DNA from: JAGVIE01 sp964520905
Lineage (GTDB): Bacteria > Bacteroidota > Ignavibacteria > UBA10030 > SZUA-254
DNA length: 55,740 bases
Direction: 5' to 3'
Assembly: GCA_964520905.1 (NCBI GenBank)
Contig: CAZFQL010000020.1
Location: 1-55,740, forward strand
This document shows, one piece after another, positions 17,690-30,500 of this stretch (positions are counted from its first letter, which is position 1; every line of letters begins with the position of its first letter). Under the pieces are notes generated by a model that ran no database searches, was not told where the DNA came from, and saw only the letters and a program-made list of their open reading frames with translations. A program made the position numbers and the translations under genes.

Positions 17690-18772
17690 CTATATTTGTG
17701 CCGGTATTGATTTTATAAGATTAATAACCTTATCATACACATCATTCGCTGAAATCAGTTTCATGCAGTCGAACGTACGTATCGGACAGCGCTTCCCACC
17801 GTGTATGCTGCACGGACGACAAGACAATCCTTTAGTCTCGACAATAATATCGCTCGCACCATAAGGAGCAAAGCCAAATTTCGGATCGGTGGCGCCAAAT
17901 ATTGCAACGACCGGAGTTCCAACTGATACTGCGAGGTGCATCGGCGCGCTATCGTTAGATACCAGCACACGACACCGGCGAATCAACTCGGCAGACTGTA
18001 ATAGCGACAGTTTCCCGGAGGCAGAGAAAACTTTTTTAATTGAAACATTAGTCTTAATCTCCTCACACAAACCGACATCTTCTGTCCCACCTATTAAAAT
18101 AACATTGAAGTGCGTTTCAGTCAATTTCTGGATTAGTTCAATAAATCGTTCTTTCAACCATCGTTTTGTATTCCAAACGCTACCGGGTGCGATACCGATG
18201 AGTGAACTATTATGCTGAATTCCAAACTCGGAAAGTAACAGATCAATCTGCTGCCGATCATGAAGTGAGGGAAACAAGCGTGGGTATTCCTTCACATTCG
18301 ACTTAATACCCAAAACCTTTAGGAGCGAAAGATTGCGCTCGATCTCGTGGATCGAACCTTCGTAATGAACTACATCAGTGAATAAAAAACTACCTGCACT
18401 TTTATCAAATCCAATACGTCTTTTTATTCCCGCCAATCTCATCAGGACAGCGCTTCTAATTGAACGATGCGGAACGATAGCCACATCGTATTTTATCTTC
18501 CGAAGATCACCCGCCAATCTCATCATCCCACCCAATCCGGAATCTTTATTTCGTTTGTCGAAAATAATTACCTCATTGATATCGGGATGGTTAGCAAGTA
18601 AATCGGCAACACGGGGAATAACAAGAAAATCTATAAGAGCCGACGGATAGTGTGCCTTGAGAACCTGAATCAATGGTATTGCAAGCACAACATCCCCGGC
18701 AAATGCCGTTTGAACGACCAAAATTCTATTTAAATCAACTTTCTTCAAGGTTGGGTGGTTATGATTCGACAT
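17690..18772 (-). CDS. Glycosyltransferase family 9 (lipopolysaccharide heptosyltransferase-like)
   Basis: A 360-residue GT-B enzyme of the WaaF/RfaF type, which adds heptose to the inner core of lipopolysaccharide on the cytoplasmic face of the inner membrane. Seen: ILVVQTAFAGDVVLAIPLI at the N-terminus, GIAPGSVWNTKRW and LIGGTED in the middle, and VSNDSAPMHLAVSVGTPVVAIFG near 270, the nucleotide-sugar-binding signature. The start overlaps the end of the acyltransferase gene by 14 bases. The pairing with a lipid A-type acyltransferase supports an LPS role; the exact sugar is not known. Confidence 0.88.
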   Translation of the reverse strand: MSNHNHPTLKKVDLNRILVVQTAFAGDVVLAIPLIQVLKAHYPSALIDFLVIPRVADLLANHPDINEVIIFDKRNKDSGLGGMMRLAGDLRKIKYDVAIVPHRSIRSAVLMRLAGIKRRIGFDKSAGSFLFTDVVHYEGSIHEIERNLSLLKVLGIKSNVKEYPRLFPSLHDRQQIDLLLSEFGIQHNSSLIGIAPGSVWNTKRWLKERFIELIQKLTETHFNVILIGGTEDVGLCEEIKTNVSIKKVFSASGKLSLLQSAELIRRCRVLVSNDSAPMHLAVSVGTPVVAIFGATDPKFGFAPYGASDIIVETKGLSCRPCSIHGGKRCPIRTFDCMKLISANDVYDKVINLIKSIPAQI

Positions 18773-19655
18773 TTTTCAAGGTATGCTTCCAGCGGCGGTG
18801 CATCCAAAGCCAATGATCGGGATGTTGGCGGATGTGCTGCTCCAATTTCTCAAGATGACGGCGTGTCAATTCTCTGACATTTTCATCGGTTGATCCTGTC
18901 AAATCATTTGTTTGTATCTCCTCCAGATAAACATCGTACGTGCCGTCGTGTTGACGAATCATGTATCCAATCAGTAAAGGAGCGCCGCTACGCAATGCGA
19001 AGACAGCCGGTCCCTGATGCGTGGCAACGATTGATCCAAAAAATTCTATATAAATACCATGGTCTTTATCGCCGCTCTGATCGGGAGCTATCGCAACTAT
19101 GCCGCCGTTGTGTAAAGTCTTAATTATTTCCCGAACCGATAAGCCCATGGGGACGACTTTATTCCCGAACAAACAACGATGCTTGTTGATGACTTCATCG
19201 ACAAAGATATTATTTTGTTTCTGCACAATGATGGTGAATGGTATCTTAGAAAAATACGACATACCCAATGCTATCAGTTCCCAATTGCCGAAATGACCGG
19301 AGAGCACAACCAAACCCTTACCTTCTGAAAATCTGTCATTTAACAACTCAAGATTATGCGGTCTAAGAAGTTTTCGAAAAACTTCATCGGTAAGATTCGG
19401 GAACCAGAGCAGCTCGATGAATGAAATACCAAAATTCCGAAAAGACCCTCGCGTAATCGAGATACATTCATCATCACTTTTATCGGGAAATGCAAGATGC
19501 AGATTTTCAATTGCAATACGGCGTCTGCCTGGCGACATGTAGAAACCGAGACTCCCGATATAATATCCCAATCGCTGTGCGGACTTCAAAGGCAGTGCCA
19601 GCACCACCCATTTGAAAATCTGAAATAAAATGAACTCTATCCTGTAGCGAATCAC
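18759..19655 (-). CDS. Lipid A biosynthesis acyltransferase (LpxL/HtrB family)
   Basis: A 298-residue inner-membrane acyltransferase that adds a secondary acyl chain to lipid A or a related lipid. An N-terminal hydrophobic stretch is followed by the catalytic H-x4-E motif in LSGHFGNWEL (about residue 121), then IAPDQSGDKDHGIYIEFFG (substrate pocket) and the C-terminal HPDHWLWMHRRWK, a family hallmark. The start is GTG at 19655 with GGTGAT upstream, lying inside the tail of the previous gene region. It overlaps the GT9 gene by 14 bases, which strongly suggests a shared transcript. Confidence 0.9.
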   Translation of the reverse strand: MIRYRIEFILFQIFKWVVLALPLKSAQRLGYYIGSLGFYMSPGRRRIAIENLHLAFPDKSDDECISITRGSFRNFGISFIELLWFPNLTDEVFRKLLRPHNLELLNDRFSEGKGLVVLSGHFGNWELIALGMSYFSKIPFTIIVQKQNNIFVDEVINKHRCLFGNKVVPMGLSVREIIKTLHNGGIVAIAPDQSGDKDHGIYIEFFGSIVATHQGPAVFALRSGAPLLIGYMIRQHDGTYDVYLEEIQTNDLTGSTDENVRELTRRHLEKLEQHIRQHPDHWLWMHRRWKHTLKNVES

Positions 19656-19661
19656 CGAATA

Positions 19662-21062
19662 TCACCGCATCTTTTGGGCATAACGTTTATACCAATCGGT
19701 ATCATGAAGCTCATCCCTGTGGGTCGAGTGGACCAGAATATAATTTCCTAAACCTTCCTTATCAACGAATACAAATTCCACCCCACCTTGAATATTATGA
19801 TAGCGCCAGACTTCATACGGATTACTTTCGCCTGTGCTTTGAGACCGTTCTATCTCATCATAATGTCCATAGATGATGTAAACACGGCCCCTGTCGGTTT
19901 TCCATCCTTCCCTGAATCCTGATCTGTATTGGTTGTTCGCATAATCGACGCGCTTGATATAATCTTCTTCCCTCTCATTAATCATCGGCTGATCATCCGT
20001 GTCGCGGCGCTGCCAGAAATCAAATAAGAATTTCTGTTTCGCCTTCAGATCGGTAAGGTTGCTGTACTGCTCGCGCTCGGCAACTGACGCGATATAATGC
20101 ACATGATTGAAGGCGCGGTCGATGTCCTGTTCGTTCATAATCCCATACCTGCTTCCGGAGTAAATCGCCCCCGAATATGCGATTGTGGTATCAGGCATAG
20201 AGCCATGTTTGTAAACATAAAATTTCTTTTCGGTCTTCGCAATAATATTTTTCAGCGTATCAACCAAAGATACCCTGAACAGATACGAACCTGATCTTAG
20301 CGCAGAAAGATTGAAAGTTCCCACCTCGACACTCGCATTATACAACCGCGGTTTGTTTTTATCTTTCACGAGAATTTCACGCCCGGCAGCGTCTAAAACC
20401 GATGCCCTGACAATTACGCTATCAGTAGTTTTATTCGCGAGGAGATTATAAACAGTCGTATAGTAATACATGATAGGCAAACCCGTTCCGTAAAGTCGGC
20501 CCGGATTTGGAATCACCTCAAGTGTATTTTTATAAAACAAAGATTGCTCATTATCAGATGTCTTGATCGACGTGCAGAATTCAATATCGCTCAAGCATTC
20601 CTTATCTGAAGGATAACCCGTAACATGAAGCGGTAATATTACCGTAGTCTTTCGGCTTGAATCGAGCACATCTTTACAGATCATCGTTAAACGATAATCT
20701 CCCGGCGGTAAATCGACGGTTTGCAAACCGTACAATGTTTTCGGTCTGATCGAGTTGACGCTGTCTTCAATCTCGTGAGAAACCAACCATTCTTTGCTTG
20801 AAACAGCAATAGAATCTTTCAGGATCAACAAACTCAGCAGAGCTTTACCGGTATAACGTCCGGAGTCACGCGCATAAGAAAGTATATTCTCGCCGATACC
20901 GTAATACAATTCAATATAGACCTGAGTTGAATCTCCGTAAAATTGCGCAACATCTACATCGATTCTAAATTCAGCATTACTTTTAATGGCAACCTGTGCC
21001 TGAGTAAGATTGGAATAAAATATCCAGGCAAGAACTGATAATAACAACGATACTCTTTTCAC
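19662..21062 (-). CDS. GWxTD-domain secreted protein
   Basis: A 466-residue exported protein. An N-terminal signal peptide (SLLLSVLAWIFYSNLTQAQ) is followed by a beta-rich region of about 300 residues and the C-terminal GWxTD domain, visible as EGWKTDRGRVYIIYGHYDEI near 385 and ending YEVWRYHN and DTDWYKRYAQ. The GWxTD domain is common in FCB and Acidobacteria proteins; its function is unknown. The start is GTG at 21062 with AGGAGAG nine bases upstream, located in the last codons of yjbQ, so translation may be coupled. It lies between yjbQ and envelope-lipid genes. Confidence 0.88.
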   Translation of the reverse strand: MKRVSLLLSVLAWIFYSNLTQAQVAIKSNAEFRIDVDVAQFYGDSTQVYIELYYGIGENILSYARDSGRYTGKALLSLLILKDSIAVSSKEWLVSHEIEDSVNSIRPKTLYGLQTVDLPPGDYRLTMICKDVLDSSRKTTVILPLHVTGYPSDKECLSDIEFCTSIKTSDNEQSLFYKNTLEVIPNPGRLYGTGLPIMYYYTTVYNLLANKTTDSVIVRASVLDAAGREILVKDKNKPRLYNASVEVGTFNLSALRSGSYLFRVSLVDTLKNIIAKTEKKFYVYKHGSMPDTTIAYSGAIYSGSRYGIMNEQDIDRAFNHVHYIASVAEREQYSNLTDLKAKQKFLFDFWQRRDTDDQPMINEREEDYIKRVDYANNQYRSGFREGWKTDRGRVYIIYGHYDEIERSQSTGESNPYEVWRYHNIQGGVEFVFVDKEGLGNYILVHSTHRDELHDTDWYKRYAQKMR

Positions 21063-21065
21063 GCT

Positions 21066-21479
21066 TCACTCTCCTATCGCTTTCACTATAACCCTTTTTC
21101 TCCGCTGTCCGTCAAACTCGGCATAATATATTTGCTGCCACGGACCAAAATCAAGTTCACCATCCGTGATCGGGACGATGACTTCATGGTGAAGAAGCAG
21201 ACTCTTCAGATGTGCATCGCCATTTGTCTCTCCTGTCCGATGGTGACGGTAATCCGGATTCGGAGGCGCGATTTTTTCCAGCCAGTCATCTATATCTTTG
21301 ATTAAACCGGACTCGGCATCATTGACATAAACTCCGGCAGTGATGTGCATTGCAGAGACCAGGACCATTCCTTCTTTTATACCACTGCGCTTGACAATTT
21401 GCGTCACCTCAGTGGTGATATTGACGTACTCTCTGCGATTTTTGGTATTGAACCAGATATATTCTGTTAGTGATTTCAT
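21066..21479 (-). CDS. YjbQ/UPF0047 family protein
   Basis: A 137-residue single-domain protein of the YjbQ family, some members of which show weak (secondary) thiamine phosphate synthase activity. Seen: HITAGVYVNDAESGLIKDI, HHRTGETNGDAHLKS, and DGELDFGPWQQIYYAEFDG with C-terminal RKRVIVKAIGE. The conserved His residues thought to bind metal are kept. First gene of the compact minus-strand run ending with tsaC; no clear ribosome-binding site precedes it. The physiological role is not established for the family. Confidence 0.9.
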   Translation of the reverse strand: MKSLTEYIWFNTKNRREYVNITTEVTQIVKRSGIKEGMVLVSAMHITAGVYVNDAESGLIKDIDDWLEKIAPPNPDYRHHRTGETNGDAHLKSLLLHHEVIVPITDGELDFGPWQQIYYAEFDGQRRKRVIVKAIGE

Positions 21480-21540
21480 ATTAGATTTTACTAAACATAT
21501 AAAAAAAGTTGACTAAAGGCAATCGCTATGAGTTAATAAA

Positions 21541-21567
21541 AAGGGTGAGTCTTTCGGACTCACCCTT
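21541..21567 (-). terminator. Terminator of the giant T9SS protein gene
   Basis: A perfect 11-bp stem (21541-21551 with 21557-21567) and 5-base loop, 27 bases after the stop codon. On the minus strand it runs into TTTTTATT. Confidence 0.9.
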
Positions 21568-21594
21568 GTGTAACATTATTGCCTTACCGGAAGA

Positions 21595-24500
21595 TTACTT
21601 CAGCAACATCATCTTCTTAACGGTTTGGTAAGTGCTCGTTGTTGCGCCGTCGTCATCCATGCCTTCGGCTACGATACGATAGAAGTAAATACCCGAGGAG
21701 AATTCATTAGCATTGAACTGCACCTCTTGCGTTCCTTCATTCATATCCTGTCGATCCAGTATAGTTGCCATCTCCTGACCAAGCACGTTGTATATCTTCA
21801 ACGTTACAAGTGCTTCCATTGGCAAATCAAACTGTATCGTCGTTGTCGGGTTGAACGGATTCGGATAGTTCTGATACAACGCGAACTCTGCCGGCTCCTG
21901 CGATGTGTAATTGTTATCCAATGATATCATCTTCGATGGTATTACACCGGGATTAGCTTTCAGGTACGATACGTCCGCCAGCTTACGGAACCCTGTGTAC
22001 TTCAAACCACTCACAAAGCTGACCGTATCTATTTTCCCTTCAAATGCACTGTCTATCTTCGCTACTACATTACCTAATACTGCAAATGTATCAGCTCCGA
22101 CAAACTTGTGCACTTTTACCGTAACTGGTCTGCCCGACTTGATGTATGTCGAATCTACCAACCAGCCCATCATTAACGAATCACCGTATGACGCTATCTC
22201 TTTCAACATCATGCCGTTCAACGGATTCGTCGTGCCGTCGTCATACTTTAATTCGCCATATCCTATCGGTGTATATTCCCATGCACTGGATACGATGTTC
22301 AACTTCAATGCTATCATATCTGCCAATAACTTGTTGTTGAACACTGTAGGTGGCAACGTCTTCTTCTGCTTTAGTAAAGGTTTCGGTGTTGTGCCTGCTA
22401 CGTAATCGAACCCGCGTGCCGCTCCGTCATGCATCTGACCGGTTCTCGATACATAAAGTGTCTTCAACACATCACCGTACTTTATTGTCTGGAACCAGCC
22501 GTAGTACTTCGAGCTGTCTACAGGCGTCTTCCAATTCTTACCAATAACCATTCCGTCAACTCCGTAACGGGTATTGTAGAATGTCTCATACAACGCGTTG
22601 ACTCGGTTCGGCATCGGTAAGCACAGCAAGTTCCTTGTGAAGAGTGGATCTTTCCTGGACTTCCTTGTGAACATTGTTGCGCCACGTCCAAAGTAATACT
22701 TCGATACCTTCTGGACTTTACCCTGATTACCGAATCCATGCACTTCTATGCTGTCTCCTGTATTCAATGCTGTTCCAAATGATAACTCCCACTTCTTCAA
22801 CTTCGTATCGCCCACTGTTGCCGTTATTGTCGATGGCGGTACTGTGTAGAATGGGAATGTCGTGTCTATACCCGATCCAAACTCCATATGCAGACTGTTT
22901 ACATTCATCGAATCTGCACCCAATTTTGCTATGAAGTTCGATCTTACAGATTTACGCAATACATATTTGTTGATCTTTCCTTTGTTATCTCTATCCAATG
23001 CCAAGCTCTCTGCACGGAAGCTCCGGTACATCATCTGATATGCCGGGTCTTCTATGAAGTTCGCCTGCACAGTTGCATCACCGCTCGTTAGCGTGGCTGT
23101 TGTGCTTAGTGCCGAAGCATTAGCGATTGCAGCACTACCAACTTCAACTGTCCACCCGCTAAATGTGTATCCTGTTGATCCGACTGCAGTAATAGTTGTT
23201 GCAACACCATGTTCCACCGTTACCGGTGATGAGGCAGGAACTGTTATCGTTCCACCTGTTGTCGCCGACACTGTCAACTGGTATGTATCGAGCGTAAAGT
23301 TTGCTCTTACTTCTACATTACCGCTTGTCAGCGTAGCTGTTGTGCTTAGTGCAGAGGCATTTGCGAATGCAACTCCGGTACCGCTAACGACCGTCCATCC
23401 GGTAAATGTGTATCCTGTTGAGCCGACTGCGGTAATAGTCGTTGCAACACCGTGATCAACTGTAACCGGTGATGGGTCAGGAACTGTTATTGTGCCACCT
23501 GTCGTTGCCGACACTGTTAACTGGTAAGTTGTGACGGTAACAGCTTCACCAATAGCGAAGTCGCTGAACGATGTTACTCCAGTTACCTCTGTGCTTGTCA
23601 ATGTACGGGTACCCATCGTTAACGCATTCCAATTAACTCCATCGTATCGTTTAGAGATGAAGTTCAATGGACTTGCACCCGGATCAACATCTCCTGATAC
23701 GAAGTTAAATACTGCGCTGTAATTATTGAGAACGATACCGTTATTGGTGAATGTGTAATATCGATTCACCGACTTGGCATTGTCGATACCGGAAGTAGCA
23801 ATCTGTGAATGCTCAACTGGATTAACTGTAGCAGTCAATTCACCAACATCCGTTACGATCCCGGCGGTGAAGAGTATCGGTGTATAATTCGATGCATCAC
23901 CGATATGGAATGTACGAGTTACACCACTGCCCGTAGGAATGTGTAATTGGAGATTACCAAAGATATGACCACTTGTTCTGCTGATTGAGCCCGTAGAACT
24001 AATAGCAAGCTTATCAACACCAGTGATCACATTGCCGCTTGTGAGTGTTAAAACACCATTAACTGCATGATTCGAGGATAATGTAACACCAGCCGCATTA
24101 TTGATCGTCAGATTATTGCAGTCTGCCGGGAAACCGTTTCCGGTAACCTGAGCAACCGATCCGTTGTAAGCATAATTTGCAGTCGGATCAAACGTGCGGG
24201 TACCAACTACTTGTATATTACCTGTCGTTCCTGATGTAGTAATTCCATCCGGTGAACCTATACCAAGTGTTGCACCTGAAGTAAGCACGAAGTTACCTGC
24301 ACCTGTCACGATGTTAGTACCGCAATTGAATGTACCGGTATCTGAAAATGTGTAAGTGGAATTGATTGTCATATTATTATTGATAAGGTTAACCGTACGA
24401 CCTGCAGCAATATTTACTGTACGGAAAGCATTCGTAGCTCCGGGATCTAGGTTGGTATTTCCAGTTCCTTTGAATGAAACGATGAAATTACCCGAACCAG

Positions 24501-27500
24501 ATCCATCATCAACTGCAATCGTTCCACCGTTGTTAATTAAGTTACCACCTATTTTTAAGGTACCTGAACCTGTATAATTAACACCGCGCAGAGTTGCACC
24601 TGTTTGAATAGTGAGGTTACCGTCAACATCCATACCACCTGTGATAGGTGAAGTACCATTGTTCATTGTAAGAATTCCACTCTGCACATCGACATTACCA
24701 TACACAACGATAGTACGTGAAGTTGTACTACCTGTCCCGCATCGTAACTCACCTGTGTTGCTCTTTACCAAATTACCAGCTATCACAGTACCAACTGCAG
24801 GAGTCGCATTAGCACTCGAACCCCAGTTTACATTACCAAATGTAACCGTTTGAACACTTGGGTTCCTTAAACTGAATCCGGTTGTACTACCGTAGAATGT
24901 GAATATTGATGCGACATCAAAATTATACGGCGTTATACCGTTACCGGGCAGTGGATTGTAAGCCGACATTTTAGCTTCTGCACCCGACTCTAATGTACAT
25001 GTACCACGTAATTGGAGCGCATAGCTCACCATATCAAGCACACCGCCTGTTTTTACAGTTGCCGCTTCGCATGTATCTGTTACTGTCATTGTAACTGTAT
25101 GACCTGCGGCAATTACTGCCATCTGTGTAGCTGCTGGTTTCGATCCTTGATCCCATGTAGTGCCTGCTGACCAATTACCACTTGTAACTGATGTAACAAC
25201 ACCGGACATGACTGTAATCGAATTGCTTACTGCTTGCGTGAAACTGCCAGCATCGGCAAGTATGGTTCCGTTACCTGATGTTGATGAAGTAAGATTCGTC
25301 CACGATGCAACACCATTGATTGCATTCTGTATCAGATTACCGACATCAGTCGAAGCAAGCGTAAATGTTGCCGATGATAACGTCACAGCGCCCGTATAAC
25401 CAAGGTCTATGTTGCCATTAGCATCGCGTGCCGTTACTGCAACCGGCGCTACGTTCTGGTTAACGAACTTACCGGTTTGCGGCTGTGTAGTAAACGCAAT
25501 TGCAGTCGCAGTAACATCTATAACGTTTTGACCGTTAGCAGAAACCGCTTCTGTGAATGATGCAAACTGCGAACTGGTTGATGCATCATCTGTAGTGACG
25601 TTAGCAGAAGTTACTCTCAATCTGAATGCTTCTCCATCCGAACCCGATGGTAACGGATTCCTGAGAGATATTCGTAATGATAATGTCTTACTGCTATTGT
25701 CAGCGACTGTCACTGTCAATCCCGTGAAAGCGATGGATGATGTTCCAACCGTACCGCTTGCGAGCCATGTCGAGCCGTCAAACAGATCTGCGGCAAGAAT
25801 TGCATTGCTCCAATTCGGAACTGTATTACCAGACGCCGCAGTAGTAAAGCTTATGCTTTTCAGTATTGTTGGAAGAAGATCAACGTCTGCTGATCCGCCG
25901 CCATCGCGCACTGTAACCTGCCATGCTTGTACTCCATCGGCAGAACCTAACGGCGACGCATTATTCACCAATGATGAAATCGTGGCCGATTCTGAAGAAC
26001 CGACTGCAATAACATCCGAAACAGTCGATGTCGGTATTAGGACATCAAACGTATTTGAAATTACATCTGTGAATGAACCGGAAGCCGCTTTAATGACGAC
26101 TCCGTTCTCGCCTTTATCGTATTGTAAATCGGTCCAGGAAGCAACACCGTTTGTCGGACTGTGAGTAAGAGTACTTACAGCCGATAGATTGCCTGTACCT
26201 GTGTTCAAGCTCAATGTAACGTTAGTAGCATAGTCGGCATCGGTATTATCGTTCACGTCCTGCGCTGTTACCGAAGCTGAGAAGTTCGTATTCAAATACG
26301 CCGTTGATGGCGGTTGTGTTGTGAATGCCATCTTAGTCGCTATTACATCGATCTTGTTCGATGAGCTGTTCGAAACCGGCGCTGTGAACAATGCAAACTG
26401 CGAGCTTGTTGAGAGACCGCCTGCCGTTACGTTCGAATTCAACACTTCAAATACGAAGTTCTGGTTGTCGGCGCTTACCGGTAACGGATCCTTCAAAGAA
26501 ATCCTGACCGATAATGTCTTACTGCCGCCGTCTGCCGCGCTTGCGCTGAAGCTCGGGAATGTAATCGAAGTCGCTCCGATTACGCCTGTATCGATATGCG
26601 TACTGCCGTCGAATAAATCTGCCGCCAGAATTGCATTCGCCCAGTTCGGTACTTCATTACCTGTACCCTGAGTAAGCGACATAGCAACAAGTTCGGTTGG
26701 ATATGTATCGTAATCGCTTGTGCCGCCGCCGTCGCGGATTGTTAACTGCCACACTTGCTCGCCCTCAGTCGAGGTCAAAGCAGAGGGTTCGTTCTTGAGC
26801 GATGAAATTGTGGAAACTTCCGAAGAAGAAACTCCAACAACATCCGAGAAGAAGGATGTATTCGTTGCGAGTGGATTCGCCGAGTCGGAAGCGCTCCAGG
26901 TTGAAAGGTTTGTAACACCGTTCAGTGTTATCGTGTTCGTCGTTGTATTTCTTGATGTTAGACCTTCATCTGACCAAGGATCGTTGCCTGTGGGTGAGCG
27001 GAAGAGTAACAGCTTGTTCTCGTCTCTGCCGTTTAGTTCGGCTGTCGCATCGTCGTAATGGAATACGAGATCGAGGTTCAAACCGGTACTTGTACCGGCT
27101 GTTACACCATAATATCTCTTAATACCTTCATTACCGCCGCCGGTCTTTGCCGCACCGGTAACTCGTGTAATCGTAGTGGCATCGGGATACGGTGAAGCCG
27201 TCGGATTCATTTCGATACCGATATTACCGAACGTCTCATTGCCGGTTGCGGAAAGTGTTCTGCTGACTTCCATATTGCCTAACACTACGTTGCCGTTGCC
27301 TGCTTCTGATAATGAGCCGGCTGAGCCGAGCATCACTTTATGAATGCCCGTGTTCAACGTTCCGCTTGTAACGGTAAGTGCACCGTTCACCGTTATATCG
27401 GTATTGATATAAAGTCCGCCGCTTGGCTTGTTGATTGTAAGACCGTAGAATGTAATTCCATCGGTCGATAAGTTTTGTGTTCCTGTTCCATTGAAGACAA

Positions 27501-30500
27501 CCGTGCGTCCGTTCGGTGTGAACGTCGAGCTTTTCGTGAAGTTGCCTGCAACATACAGGTCACCGCCGCCTGAGTTCATATTCAATATTGCATTGTTGAT
27601 TGTCAAATCACCGGGGACATAGCGATCAGTGGTCGGCAAAGTTACGTCCGATGTGTTATGAATTAAAACATTCATCGGTACGCCGGAACCCACACTGCTT
27701 CCGCTTCCCCATTCACTGCCAACGCCATAAGCTCCACCGGAATTATAAACCAAGGTAGATGCTGAACCGTACGTTGGTGCAGCGGCAAACCATCCGCCGC
27801 TGTTTATCTGTGCTGTACCGTTTATCGTCAGGTTATTAGCATTATAAATACCGTTCCCGGTTTGGATTATTCCTCCAACCGTTCGTGGTGTATTTACCGC
27901 TATAGCAGTGCTAACTACGGTTACGTTCGTCGGTCCATTAGTAGAGGGCCAATAAGCGGCATAACCGGAATTCACGTCATAGGTGCCACCGGTATGATTG
28001 AAGACCAATGTAGTACCTGAACCGTATATCAGGTCGTTGCCGCTGGCGTATCCACCGGCGTCGATCTGGAATGTACCGTTGATATTTGCAGTGCCGTTAT
28101 TTGTAAACGTACCGCCTGTTGCAAAGGTAACTCCACTGCCAGAAGTTGTTGTACCTGCGGCAGTTGCACCCGTAGCGGCGGTCTTTGTTCCACTGCCTGA
28201 GAGTATAAGATTGCCGTAAGTTTCATTTGAAACTGCTTGAGTGGTACCACTATACTCTACTGTGCTTGTTGAGCCAACCGAGTGAGTTGCGTAGTTTGCG
28301 GGGAAACCATTTGTCCCGCCTATCTTAAGTGTAGTACCATTCGCAAGAGTGATCGTTCCGCCTGTGGTTGAGCGATCTACTGTATATGTTCCAAGATCGA
28401 GCGTACCGCTGCTGACTGACAAATCACCATCAATAGTAAGATTGCCTAAGAGCGAAACACCTGCGTTATTATTGAATGTAACATTCGAGAATGTTCTCAA
28501 TGCGGCAAACTGAGCGCTCGTTCCATTAAACTCAACAGTGCTGCCACTGCTAAGTGTGAGACCGCCGTTTACTGTAATTGCACCAGCGAGGGCACCGCCT
28601 GCATTTGTATTTGTCGTCTTCAGTACACCACCGCTTGCAATAGTAACACCTGCTGTGGCACCACCAACACCGCCGCCGGCAACTGTATTCGTACCACAAT
28701 CGAGGGTACCGTTCACCGTCATTGTGCCAGAGGAGTCATTGATGCTGCGACTGAGTACGAGTGTTGTGCCACCCGGTACTGTTATGTTGCTGTTTAGGCG
28801 TATCGTACCCGAGCTGGTTCCACTTATTGTCTGTGTTCCGCCACTCAGAAATTGTATCGGATTGGTTGTTCCTGCTCTAAAGAGTAGATCACCACCTGTT
28901 GGACTGTTATTGATCAAATTACCATATATTTTTATTGTCGAATCGGTGGTTCCGGAATTCCATAATTTCAACGACCCGGAATCGATTTGCACAGAATAAA
29001 ATTCAACTGGTCGTGAAAAGCTGTTTGTGATGTTCGCAGTGTATTGCTGGGTGTAATTTGCATACTTCCTGCCGGAGAATGATGGTGTACCGCTTGATCG
29101 ATGGTAGTATGTGCTTCCCGGCTGGAAGGTGGTCACCGAGTTCGGTGCGCTTGCGCCAAAGGGATTCGATCCGGTGTAGAAGTAGAACGAAGAGCCGCTC
29201 TGGAATATCACTGAATTGAGTGCTGTTGTACCAAAGATGTTACTAGTATTTCCTGCCGCCTGCGTGATCGAGGAGCCACTGGTAAAAACAATGGAACTCG
29301 CGTCCGTACCGGTCAGCTTATTAATAGCGGTGCTAAACGTCATCGATCCACTGATGCTTGCGGTTGCACCGGTACTTAACGAAATTATAAGTGCGCTTGC
29401 ACCATTGATGTTGAGTTGCGATCCTGCGTCAAGTTGCAAATCGGTTCCTGTGCCGCCACCGATGGTTAGCGTATTAGCAGCCCCTGCCTGGAGATACACA
29501 GTAGTACTATTAGAGACAATTAATTGCCCGATCGTCTGCGCCGGGACGGCTGTAACTGTTACTGTTCCGCCACTGTTGAATTGCAATATGTCAGTGGTTG
29601 CTGGTGCTGTACGAGTTGGCGACCAATTGCCCGCAGTTGTCCAAGCACTATTGCCACCGATCCATGCGTACGTCCCAGCTATCGTTTGCTGAAAATTCGT
29701 AGCAGGCGTCATTAAATAATTTTCAGTTCCCGCCGAACCGTTAAACTCGTAAACGGCAAAATGATATGTCGTTGTCGGGCTTAAGTTTGTTAATGGTACG
29801 GATGTTCCTGTCCCTTTATATATCACATAATTTCCCGTAGGGATCTGTGTACCATTGCCGAACGCCGCGTTATCTGTATATGTAGTGCCATCGGCAGGAT
29901 TTGCATCTACTGCACTACCTGCTTTCGCAACTACGATGCGGTCTGTGCCGTCACCGTTAGTCCAGCTAACTGTCATACTTATAGCAGTGACATTGCTGAA
30001 ACCGACAGCCGATGCCTGTGTAGTCGGCTCTGTTGATAAAGCTTTACCGCTGACTGCCTGATCTTTCTGAGTTGCACCCGCGCTGGTGTGAGTTATATTT
30101 CCACTCTTTGAACCAACTGTAGTCGGAGAGAATCGGGCATAAACGGTTGTAGTCGGAACCGTACCTCCGGATTGTGCGAGGTGAATTGTATCCTGGAATC
30201 CGCTACCTGTTGTGTGTGAAACTTTAAAGTGTGCCGGCGCCGTGATAACAATATCATCGCTTAAATAAGCGCCATCGACCTGATAATTCTGTTCGGATGA
30301 ATTAGTGTTTACAACCACATTTCCAAAATCGGTCAGCGTACCGGTAAGTGTAATTAAAGGAACTGTCGCCGGCTCAGCCAGCGTCCAGCTTGAGAACGAT
30401 GTTACGCCTGTAATTGCCGCGCTGTTCGATCCCGCTGTTACTGTTCCACCCGGACTCGACCATGAGCCGTCGTATTTACGGATTGAATAGTTATTTTCAT

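Noticed and set aside
23047..23529. Regular repeats in the giant gene as a CRISPR array
   Set aside because: Units are 240 bases, in frame and coding; there are no short repeats with unique spacers and no cas genes.
25553..26164. A 203-codon plus-strand open frame inside the giant gene (and similar long antisense frames in this gene)
   Set aside because: The minus-strand frame has a signal peptide, domains and sorting domain; antisense frames arise from Thr/Ser/Asn-rich codon bias and lack ribosome-binding sites.
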